Of a stretch of DNA of 64,000 bases, positions 45,701-64,000 are shown in pieces (position 1 is the first letter of the stretch; each line of letters starts with the position of its first letter). The notes beneath the pieces were generated by a model. The model was not told the DNA's origin. It saw only the letters and a program-made list of their open reading frames with translations, and made no database searches. Origin of the DNA: Hyperoodon ampullatus. Taxonomy: Eukaryota > Chordata > Mammalia > Artiodactyla > Ziphiidae. The position numbers were made by a program, and so were the translations under genes. The DNA lies in contig OX457056.1 of NCBI GenBank assembly GCA_949752795.1, positions 200,819,654 to 200,883,653 of the forward strand, given 5' to 3'.

Positions 45701-46793
45701 TTCAGACACATCATTACCTTATTTAACTCTCAAACAGACCCATGATGTATATACATTATTATAAACATTTCATACATGACAAAACAAAAGCTATACTGCA
45801 GGGATTATTATTCCAGGGTCTATAAACCTAACAGGTCTGTGAATATCCTTCAAAAGAGAATGGACCCCCTCAAACGGCAATGCATAACGTTGTGTGGGTG
45901 TACATCTGTGCATCTGTCTGGGGAAAGGGCTCATAACTTTTATTGGTGTATCAAAAGACTGGCTCAAACATGATTGTTAGCTGCTGCTACAATGGTTAAA
46001 CATTTTCAGTTAAATCAAAGCACAATTCCCAAGTCTGATGTTGGCTGTCTTCCACCTGCTAGAGCACCTCACCCTCAATCTATCTCCTTCCCTTGTGAAG
46101 CCATGATCATTTTTACCAGCTGATCCTCGTATTGTTCCTTACCTAGAACGCGTCCCCAATTCCGAAGCCTACCCAATGCGTCCAAAAGCTTAACTGTGGA
46201 CCCACCATGACACCGTCCTTACCTACTCCAGGCACTACAGACATCACAGACCTCCAAGTACACACATGAACACACATTCCAACAGGCAGGCCCATCTTCT
46301 CCCCCACTTATGCTCATAACACACACTCTGATGTGCGTCTGCCTTACACACCCTGACTCTGCATTCAGAGGGACACATACGAACCGTCACGCTCAGTAAA
46401 CACTTTGTCACATCTTGACAATCATAACAAAAGTTCCCCATAATAGCTCTACCTCACACACACTGACCAGGACCTCAGGTACAACCTCGGACTCAGACAC
46501 CAGGTTCACAAACACAACTTGTGCGCTCTCTCTCTCTTATACACACACATACACACACACACACACGCTCACTGGCCCACAATACTGCCCAAGGTCTCAC
46601 CATCAATCTCTCACATACTGACAGTCACTGTGTTCCACAGGCGCCCTGACAAACACCCACCGCCGCTCCCTCGCGCGCCCCGCCTCACCCGATGTTGGTA
46701 CAGGCAAACATTCCCGAAGCCGCCGGTGCCCAGCCGCTCCCGCATCTCCCAGGGCCCGCCCGCGCCCGGCCGCAGCCCCGGGGGCCGCTCCAT
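13161..46793 (-). CDS. CHUK: CHUK (IKK-alpha, inhibitor of NF-kappaB kinase subunit alpha), complete
   Basis: All 21 coding exons are present and splice, phase by phase, into 2,235 bases: 744 residues plus TGA (human, as I recall, 745). IKK-alpha phosphorylates I-kappaB proteins and p100/NFKB2; it works in the IKK-alpha/beta/NEMO complex and, downstream of NIK, in the non-canonical pathway, and also has nuclear roles in skin. The kinase domain (about 15-300) shows the glycine loop LGTGGFGNV (21-29), Lys44, HRD with Asp144, the family's DLG (165-167) and activation-loop Ser176 and Ser180 in [10 protein letters not shown], then APE. A ubiquitin-like domain (about 307-404), the scaffold/dimerisation domain (about 408-664) and the C-terminal NEMO-binding motif LDWSWL (737-742) follow. 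The missing codon relative to human is in the variable segment SLEGVTPQ. The gene looks fully functional. Confidence 0.98.
13947..14046 (-). CDS. CHUK: CHUK coding exon 20
   Basis: [20 protein letters not shown] then [13 protein letters not shown] (residues 703-735). Acceptor CCACAG, donor GTAAGT. Confidence 0.97.
15780..15960 (+). repeat. MIR relic
   Basis: GCATTTTATATACACTGTCT, CCCATTTTACAGGTAAGGAA and TCAGGATTCAATCCTGG are MIR-like. In CHUK intron 19. Confidence 0.65.
16021..16151 (-). CDS. CHUK: CHUK coding exon 19
   Basis: [19 protein letters not shown] to [10 protein letters not shown], the flexible linker before the NEMO-binding region. One residue is missing against the human SLEGAVTPQ that I recall, which explains the 744-residue total. 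The acceptor is a long T run then CCTTCAG; the donor is GTGGGT. Confidence 0.96.
16699..16846 (-). CDS. CHUK: CHUK coding exon 18
   Basis: [19 protein letters not shown] to [13 protein letters not shown], last part of the scaffold domain. Acceptor CTCTCCAG, donor GTAAGT. VEMAL where I recall VEVAL in human. Confidence 0.97.
17113..17335 (-). repeat. CHR SINE (short type) beside CHUK exon 17
   Basis: Minus-strand copy, therefore sense to CHUK, with a long T run (A tail) at its left. The perfect duplication GTATCCTGGCTTTTC flanks it (17098 and 17338 onwards). It ends 43 bp from the exon 17 donor. Confidence 0.95.
17379..17475 (-). CDS. CHUK: CHUK coding exon 17
   Basis: [20 protein letters not shown] then [11 protein letters not shown], scaffold domain. 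The donor is GTAGAA, one of the weaker ones in the gene, and a CHR SINE ends 43 bp downstream of it in the transcript. Confidence 0.96.
17476..20870. other. CHUK intron 16, left part, no gene recognised
   Basis: AT-rich intron DNA. 19690-20640 may be a degraded L2 or hAT relic (CTGGTCTCAGGACACCTACA ... CTTTGAGAACTGCTG). A C9 run lies at 19459. No RNA gene seen. Confidence 0.45.
20880..21960. repeat. L2-like LINE relic
   Basis: CCAGAAACTTGGCAGGCATC, CTAATCTGATCATGCCATTC and CCTGCAGGAAACCTCCTCTA match the old L2 LINE segment that I know in antisense. Interrupted by a GT microsatellite. Open frames here are chance. Confidence 0.6.
21083..21112. repeat. (TG)15 microsatellite
   Basis: Pure TG dinucleotide run followed by TATG/CATA-rich DNA to about 21175. 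Confidence 0.95.
22200..22440 (+). repeat. MIR relic
   Basis: TTTTCAAAGCACTTTCACAA, CCCATTTTGCAGAAGAGGGA and GAGGTCACTTGGTCAGTAAA mark a MIR core. Confidence 0.7.
22923..22972 (-). CDS. CHUK: CHUK coding exon 16
   Basis: A 50-bp exon for [16 protein letters not shown] plus one base. Too short to appear as an open frame and found by protein match and splice sites (ATAG, GTAAGA). Human has HRPSD here as I recall; this copy has HRSSD. Confidence 0.95.
23622..23731 (-). CDS. CHUK: CHUK coding exon 15
   Basis: Residues 524-560, [15 protein letters not shown] to RRQGDLMES with two bases of Leu. Scaffold-domain helix. Acceptor TTTTAG, donor GTAAGG. Confidence 0.97.
24178..24365 (+). repeat. CHR SINE (short type, internal deletion)
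   Basis: Same family as the other short CHR copies but lacks about 20 bases near GCGCGTCAGAGCCTGTGCC. Duplication AAGAAGAGCAACA at 24165-24177 and 24366-24378. In CHUK intron 14. Confidence 0.92.
24896..24957 (-). CDS. CHUK: CHUK coding exon 14
   Basis: A 62-bp exon, [20 protein letters not shown], charged helix of the scaffold domain. A T-rich acceptor (TTTTTTTTAG) and donor GTAAAA. Confidence 0.96.
25048..25497 (+). repeat. MLT1-type solo LTR (MaLR)
   Basis: TTATGAGTTGAATTGTCCCC, CTCAGTACCTCAGAATTTGA, GTGTCCTTATAAGAAGAGGA and TAAGCCACGCAGTTTATAGC match the mammalian MaLR LTR. No internal viral sequence is attached. CHUK intron 13. Confidence 0.85.
26413..26436. repeat. (GGT)n microsatellite
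   Basis: Short trinucleotide run followed by a G-rich patch to 26462. Confidence 0.85.
26657..26808 (-). CDS. CHUK: CHUK coding exon 13
   Basis: Residues 452-503, [17 protein letters not shown] to [10 protein letters not shown]. It includes the heptad-leucine segment described as a leucine zipper in IKK proteins. Donor GTAAGT. Confidence 0.97.
27200..27323 (-). CDS. CHUK: CHUK coding exon 12
   Basis: Residues 411-452, [19 protein letters not shown] to [10 protein letters not shown]. First helices of the scaffold/dimerisation domain. The Met codon is split AT|G across the intron. Donor GTAAGT. Confidence 0.97.
28321..28516 (+). repeat. CHR SINE (short type)
   Basis: GGGCTTCCCTGGTGGCTCAG head, slightly deleted (GGAAGACATGCCACGGAGC). 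A14 tail. Short duplication AAAGTCTG. CHUK intron 11. Confidence 0.9.
28790..29625 (+). repeat. Old L1 3' region
   Basis: The pattern AAACAAGGAAAATCTGAGAA, GACATGACAACTAAATGTAA, GGGATTCTGGAACAGAAAAG and CTAAAACTGCTTTCAAAAA-like end (29600-29625) is that of old mammalian L1 3' UTRs. Confidence 0.6.
30127..30229 (-). CDS. CHUK: CHUK coding exon 11
   Basis: Residues 377-411, [20 protein letters not shown] to SLSDCVNYI. End of the ubiquitin-like domain and linker into the scaffold domain. Acceptor CTTTCAG, donor GTAAGT. Confidence 0.97.
30451..30698 (+). repeat. Young CHR SINE with A56 tail
   Basis: Near-consensus short CHR followed by 56 uninterrupted A (30643-30698, the last two shared with the duplication). 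Duplication AACTAAGGATA on both sides. In CHUK intron 10, antisense to CHUK. Confidence 0.95.
30834..31028 (-). CDS. CHUK: CHUK coding exon 10 (ubiquitin-like domain)
   Basis: The largest coding exon, 65 codons (312-376), [17 protein letters not shown] to [13 protein letters not shown]. It forms most of the ubiquitin-like domain that contacts the kinase lobe and substrate. Acceptor AAACAG, donor GTAAGA. Confidence 0.97.
31322..31558 (+). repeat. L1 3' end, 5'-truncated insertion
   Basis: About 240 bp of L1 3' UTR (CAGGGCAGAAATAGAGACAC ... TTGTATAAAAAAATAAATAA) between copies of AAAAGGTAACACTTA at about 31307 and 31559. Confidence 0.85.
32320..32900. repeat. L2-like relic
   Basis: GATAAGTACCTACTATGGTA and GGAGGCACTATCTGAGCTAA recall the L2/MIR 3' consensus. 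Degenerate. Similar weak relics lie at 33560-33670 and 34290-34950. Confidence 0.45.
33743..33776. repeat. (GT)17 microsatellite
   Basis: Pure GT run, then ATATAT and T15. Confidence 0.95.
35211..35346 (-). CDS. CHUK: CHUK coding exon 9
   Basis: Residues 266-311: [26 protein letters not shown] and DHILNLK, covering the end of the kinase domain and start of the ubiquitin-like domain. The donor is GTTAGT instead of GTAAGT. The next intron, of over 4 kb, ends at exon 10. Confidence 0.96.
35427..36100 (+). repeat. Young 5'-truncated L1 insertion
   Basis: The ORF2 3' end is still open over 35517-35759 and is followed by a 3' UTR and an A-rich tail with AAAAAAAG units. Duplication AAAAAAGAAAAGGTAGTTTT at about 35407 and 36101. 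In CHUK intron 8, antisense to CHUK, about 60 bp from exon 9. Confidence 0.92.
36365..36560. repeat. Non-autonomous DNA-transposon relic
   Basis: Begins AGACCTGTGCTGTCCATATG and ends TCCACTGGATAATGCTGC, with TTAATTAAAATTAAATAAAT in the middle. Same family as 51868-52075. Probably hAT-type; I am not sure of the name. Confidence 0.6.
36647..36754 (-). CDS. CHUK: CHUK coding exon 8
   Basis: Residues 230-266, [18 protein letters not shown] to [10 protein letters not shown]-lobe extension of the kinase domain. It reads EEMTGEV against EEMSGEV in my recollection of human. Donor GTATGT. Confidence 0.96.
36944..37068 (-). CDS. CHUK: CHUK coding exon 7
   Basis: Residues 189-230, [20 protein letters not shown] to [10 protein letters not shown]: the APE motif and the conserved Asp of the alpha-F helix. 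Ends TG|GTAAGA. Confidence 0.97.
37208..37297 (-). CDS. CHUK: CHUK coding exon 6 (activation loop)
   Basis: Thirty codons, residues 159-188: [16 protein letters not shown] then [14 protein letters not shown]. It carries the DLG metal-binding motif and the two activating serines 176 and 180 that NIK and other upstream kinases phosphorylate. Leu160 replaces the Ile I recall in human. Donor GTAAGA. Confidence 0.97.
37395..37620 (+). repeat. MIR relic
   Basis: GGCTCTGAAATAACACAAAC, GATCAAGTTACTTAACTTCT and CTACTTCACAGAATTGCTAT: classic MIR. Confidence 0.75.
38230..38410. repeat. L2 3' relic
   Basis: GATACTGTGCTGGAAAAAAG, AATGGAGCTAACTGTATTAG and CAGTGTAGTGAGGGCTGGGA. Confidence 0.55.
38478..38566 (-). 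CDS. CHUK: CHUK coding exon 5 (catalytic loop)
   Basis: Residues 129-158, [10 protein letters not shown] then [19 protein letters not shown]. It holds the HRD motif with catalytic Asp144 and the DLKPEN loop. Donor GTAGGT. Confidence 0.97.
39416..39485 (-). CDS. CHUK: CHUK coding exon 4
   Basis: A 70-bp exon: [14 protein letters not shown] to LLSDI plus one base of Gly129. Acceptor CTTTAG, donor GTATGT. Part of the kinase C-lobe, alpha-D/E region. Confidence 0.96.
39905..40050. repeat. hAT-type DNA-transposon relic
   Basis: TCAGGGGTCAGCAAACATTC, GGCTTTGCAGGCCATATAAT and CAACTCTGCTACTATAGTAA are a widely dispersed mammalian hAT relic. Confidence 0.65.
40142..40256 (-). CDS. CHUK: CHUK coding exon 3
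   Basis: Residues 67-105, [15 protein letters not shown] to [11 protein letters not shown], covering the kinase hinge region. It reads ELNFLIND where I recall ELNILIHD in human, conservative changes. Donor GTAGTG is a weaker match to consensus. Confidence 0.96.
40470..40680 (+). repeat. MIR relic
   Basis: CACCTTACATACATTAACTC, GAAGCACAAATTGGTTAAGT and CAAGTCTGGCAGTCTGGCTC. Confidence 0.75.
40842..40867. repeat. (ATC)n microsatellite
   Basis: ATC repeated about nine times. Confidence 0.9.
40870..41015. repeat. MER5-type hAT relic
   Basis: GTGGATCTCAAAACTGGAAT ... AGTTTGAGAACCATTATAGT: imperfect terminal inverted repeats. Confidence 0.6.
41205..42075 (+). repeat. MaLR/MLT1-type solo LTR split by a SINE
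   Basis: GAGGCTGTATTTAGTGACTA before the SINE, and TCATGAAGACATTCAAACTT, GAAACTGTGAGATACCAAGT and AAGCAATAGATACGCTGTTT after it, belong to one MaLR-like LTR. Only LTR sequence is seen. Confidence 0.7.
41301..41661 (+). repeat. CHR SINE (long type), nested in LTR
   Basis: GGACTTCCCTGGTGGCGCAG head, long body with repeated GAGCCNNCGCNC modules and an AATAAATAATAAA tail. Duplication AAATTATTTGTA at 41289-41300 and 41662-41673. CHUK intron 2. Confidence 0.93.
42399..42493 (-). CDS. CHUK: CHUK coding exon 2
   Basis: Residues 36-67: [15 protein letters not shown] with the catalytic Lys44, then [11 protein letters not shown] with the alpha-C helix glutamate. Acceptor CAG, donor GTAAGT. Intron 1 upstream is about 4.2 kb. 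Confidence 0.97.
42936..43223 (+). repeat. CHR SINE (long type)
   Basis: Long CHR with tail AAATAAATAAATTTATTAAAAG. Sixteen-base perfect duplication AATATGACCAAACCTA at 42920-42935 and 43224-43239. CHUK intron 1. Confidence 0.94.
43888..44050 (+). repeat. A-run and L1 3' end fragment
   Basis: A20 run followed by GGAGATGGATGGTGGTGATG ... ACTGTACACCTAAAAATGGT, L1 3' UTR ending CACAATAAAAAAATT. Confidence 0.75.
44728..44975 (+). repeat. L1 3' end fragment
   Basis: GAATGGTGGTTGCCAGAGGT ... CTGTACACTTAAAAATGGTT. Second member of the same old L1 group within 1 kb. Confidence 0.8.
44976..46540. other. CHUK intron 1, 5' part, no gene recognised
   Basis: 45650-45790 is MIR-like (CTAACATCTGAGGGCTTACC). 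The remainder shows no coding or RNA signal. Confidence 0.5.
46543..46567. repeat. (AC)n microsatellite near CHUK promoter
   Basis: ACACACACATACACACACAC ... about 120 bp downstream of the exon 1 donor in the transcript. Confidence 0.9.
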
Positions 46794-46930
46794 GGGGCGG
46801 GAGGGCTAGCGGCCTCAGGTCCCGCCACTGTTCCGAGGCCGGTTCCGGGCTGCTGAGGATCGCGGGTCTCTCTTCTCGCGAGAGGATGCGTCACTTCCGG
46901 TAACTGCGCCAGGAAAAACCCCGCCCCAAC
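46640..46930 (-). promoter_or_regulatory. CHUK: CHUK CpG-island promoter
   Basis: This CpG-rich block covers CHUK exon 1 and its upstream flank. Within about 135 bp upstream of the ATG the palindrome TCTCGCGAGA lies at 46874-46883 (the motif bound by BANP, also reported for Kaiso). An ETS/GABP-type ACCGGAAGTGACGC sits at 46888-46901 on the minus strand, where the ETS core runs into a CRE half-site, and there is a GC box at 46919-46927. No TATA box is seen. This is a housekeeping-type architecture; the transcription start probably lies between these motifs and the ATG. Confidence 0.85.
46689..46793 (-). CDS. CHUK: CHUK coding exon 1
   Basis: Residues 1-35, [17 protein letters not shown] through LYQHR, containing the glycine-rich ATP loop. 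The ATG is at 46791-46793 and the exon ends CGG|GTGAGG. It lies inside the CpG island. Confidence 0.97.
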
Positions 46931-47539
46931 TTCTCTTGGGGCCGCAGGAGCCCAGCCGGGGGAATGGTGGGTGGAGCAGGCGAACGTTTTCAATCCATTC
47001 TAAGTGCCCCGGGAATTTTCGTGGCTGAGAGAACCCATATGTGTTTTTCCAGTCTTCAAAAATATAAGATCCCTCCAAACCCTTTATTCCCTTTAAATCA
47101 GTTTCCAAACCAGTCTTTCCCGTATTCGTCTTTTCTAAACGTCACGTCGTCTCCACCCCTGTCTACACTTCACCTTTCTTCAGACCTCTGCCATCTATCC
47201 TCCAGCTTCACCACCCGCTGAGCTGGCACTGGCAAAGGCCACCAAGGATTTGAATATTGCGAAATCCGTAGAACTAGAAAGAATTCTGCACTAACAGGCC
47301 TACTGATGCATTAGGCTTCATAGTTTTGTGTTTTTCTTCTCTTAAATGATTAATCATCTTCCATTGACAGTCGGGTCAGCTCTTCTTTTGCTTTACTTCC
47401 TCTACACCTGTTCCAGGATCTCCCCTATAACCCCAAACAACTCAAGGATGTGACGCTGTTCCGGAGTAAAGAATTCTCCTTCTGACTTCAGGAGCTTTTC
47501 CCTAAACGCCCTCACTGAGCTTGCTGTCAGGCATACCCC

Positions 47540-48483
47540 CAGTTGTGGGTTTGCCAGCTCGGTAGTTCCTCATTGTGGGGATTGTTTCCCATGAGCAATG
47601 CAGGGCTGCAGGGGCAAGCTTCCGAATGCTATTGGTGCAACAAGAAGTGCTTCTGTGTGGCAGATTGCCTTAGAATAGGGGAACCAGCTCCCCGTTTTCA
47701 CTTTGAGTTGGTTGTATGCTTCACGGAACTCGGGGATCTCATCAATCACTCCAAGGTATAACATCAGCATGGAATTAAATTCTCTAAAGAAATGTGTCAG
47801 CTGTGTTAAGGGTGGTCATTTGAACCTCGTTTGAGATTATATGCACTTGAACCATCATTTGTGCAGCCCAGCCTATGAGCTACATAGAATTCCAGCTAAC
47901 ACTTTGTGACACATGACTGTGCCACAACAGATGTAGCATGTTGAGACTTCTCAAGGTGGATACAGCATGTGCACCACAGCAGTGCTACTGGCTGCTTTGA
48001 AAGCACTGAATGGGCTTTGGCAGAGCAAATGTCTGTCGTCACCAGAATCCCTGAATATTGCAACGAGAATGTTGAACACTGTATGACACAAAACGAGTCG
48101 TGTTGTAGTTGTTCATCAGTAACCTGTGTGTGGTATCAGAGATTCTGGTTTCCCATACGTGCTTGCTAGCCATGGAGTTGGAGCATCAGACTTGGAGGTG
48201 GCAAATGGTACCTCGAAAAACATGTCCCTTAGAGCTGGGCAGACTGCACAGATGATTGTGGCAGCTTGTTCTAATAGTATGAAGCCCTCACTTGCTAGGT
48301 GTACAGCATCTAGCTCTGGAGTGTATCTGATTTCCACAGGTGGGGCCGAAATCCCATAAATTCTCACTTGGAAGAGCTGCGAAGGGATGCTGAGGACCTG
48401 AAGACCCTGAAGCGGTCGTCTTCGCAGGAACTGGGTTGTTTCCCATAGTTCACTTTTTGAGGTTTTTCTGAATTAAAAAAAAA
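47540..48483 (+). other. Unidentified segment between CHUK and CWF19L1, possible decayed retrocopy
   Basis: This non-repetitive-looking, moderately GC stretch holds overlapping open frames on both strands (for example 48126-48359 plus, 48116-48367 minus). On the plus strand fragments such as CTTAVLLAALKALNGLWQ (about 47970-48025) and SHLEELRRDAEDLKTLKR (48362 onward) look protein-like but are in different frames with stops between. The stretch ends with AATTAAAAAAAAA near 48483, which would fit a short poly(A) tail. I do not recognise a parent gene. A MIR-like relic starts just after it. Confidence 0.3.
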
Positions 48484-48499
48484 TCCTGGCAGGTTAACT

Positions 48500-48650
48500 T
48501 CAGGTTCCATAATCTTCAAGTTTGCCAGTTTGTTTTCTTCATGTAAAAAATGGAGGTAATAATACCTACCTCATAGATACTTTGTGAGGATTAAGTAAAA
48601 CAGTGTCTGGGCCATAAATGCCCAGTATATAGGAGCAATTATTTTTCTTT
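48500..48650 (+). repeat. MIR relic
   Basis: GTAAAAAATGGAGGTAATAA, CTACCTCATAGATACTTTGT and AACAGTGTCTGGGCCATAAA, intergenic between CHUK and CWF19L1. Confidence 0.7.
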
Positions 48651-48685
48651 TGGCTTCCAAGATCTGGCATTCTCCTGTGATCACT

Positions 48686-48705
48686 CTCTCTCTCTCTCTC
48701 TCTGC
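48686..48705. repeat. (TC)10 microsatellite
   Basis: Short pure dinucleotide run downstream of CWF19L1. Confidence 0.85.
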
Positions 48706-49570
48706 TCTTTCTCCATGTACTTATTGGATCACTCTATTTCCGAGCACTCCTTAAATATTGATATTCTCAGGGAGTCATCTTCAGCTTAGGGCTGTATTCA
48801 CCCTATTTCCATCCATTCTCATAATTTCACCTATGGCCTATACCCTGATGAGCCCCAAAGCCCTATCACCAAACCAGATCTCCATGAATTTGTAACTATC
48901 AAACAGCAACTAAAACTCAGTATCTAAAGGAGAACTCGTCTTCTTTTTAAAAATCTGCCCCTCCTCTTCCCAATTAGACTGTAAATTCTGGACAACAGGG
49001 ATCATGCTGGGACATGGCTATACTCCTGGAGCCTGAAAAATGCCTGGCACATAGGAGTTAAGTATTTGCTGAAGGACCGAATGAGCTCTTCTGTATCAGT
49101 GAGATGACTGCTCTAAGAGAAAAATGGCAAAGGCCTTCTCCATCCTGGGTTGCTCAGTGAGAAGCCACCTGTGAGATCCTGGGATAACACCTGGGCCTAA
49201 AGCCCTGGCCCCTCCTACTATACACACACACTACTTCATTTCCATGGTTAAAGGTAACATGAATACAAGACACTTCCCAACCATGAAAAAGCATTTGGAT
49301 TTTATATGACAGTTTAAATATTTTTGAAAATGTTGATAAACACAAGTTGTACTTGGAGTTTGACGACAGACATGCTTTTAACATAAGATCTTCATCCTAG
49401 AATGTGACTTTTTCTATAAAATATTCAATCTTAGGCCTCTTGCTGCAGGCAGGTTCCATGGGAATACACAAAAAAGAGGCAGGGAAACAGTCCCCATGGG
49501 AGACTGTTGTTTCTCAAAAAACAGGCTGCCATTACATCCTGTGAAGTTCACAAAGTGCTCTTCCCTTTGC

Positions 49571-63917
<14,347 letters not shown>

Positions 63918-63961
63918 CTATAATATATTGGGAAGATAATAGGTTACCAACAAACTTTACC

Positions 63962-64000
63962 TTTTTTTTGGCTGCACCTCGAGGCTTGCAGGATCTTAGT
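63962..64000 (-). repeat. CHR-1-like SINE cut by the right edge
   Basis: TTTTTTTTTGGCTGCACCTC ... GGATCTTAGT matches the start of the reverse SINE at 55475. The rest is outside the window. Confidence 0.75.

Overview
This is mammalian nuclear DNA. It has split genes with GT-AG introns, CpG-island promoters and many interspersed repeats. The species is most likely a cetacean. About a dozen tRNA-derived SINEs of the CHR family are present, several nearly identical with intact target-site duplications and pure A tails. CHR elements are known from whales, hippos and ruminants, and this density of young copies is typical of whales and dolphins. The species itself cannot be fixed from the window.

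Three genes, all on the minus strand, can be read exon by exon. ERLIN1 (ER lipid-raft SPFH protein) occupies roughly 1.4-10 kb: four coding exons carry residues 1-101 and its CpG-island promoter lies near 9.5-10.1 kb; the rest of the gene lies beyond the left edge. CHUK (IKK-alpha) occupies roughly 11.5/12.7-46.9 kb and is complete: 21 coding exons join without a frameshift or stop into 744 codons plus stop, with the kinase motifs, both activation-loop serines and the C-terminal NEMO-binding motif present. CWF19L1 (CwfJ-family, HIT-like RNA-processing factor) runs from about 49.5 kb past the right edge; its last eight coding exons are present. This order and orientation (ERLIN1, CHUK, CWF19L1) matches what I know of human 10q24, so the block looks like conserved synteny. 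The genes are neighbours rather than an operon: CHUK acts in NF-kappaB signalling, ERLIN1 in ER-associated degradation of IP3 receptors, and CWF19L1 in mRNA processing.

The rest is introns and short intergenic DNA. It contains CHR SINEs, L1 3' ends, MaLR-type solo LTRs, MIR/L2 relics, DNA-transposon fossils, microsatellites, one RPL10 retropseudogene (about 50.6-51.0 kb) and one unexplained, possibly retrocopied, stretch (about 47.5-48.5 kb).

I found no convincing new biological system. The most interesting items are local: a twin-primed L1 with a perfect 23-bp inverted repeat, two SINEs inserted successively at one site, a young SINE with a 56-base A tract in a CHUK intron, a SINE 43 bp from a CHUK donor, a TCTCGCGAGA/ETS/CRE-like promoter cluster at CHUK, and the unidentified segment between CHUK and CWF19L1.
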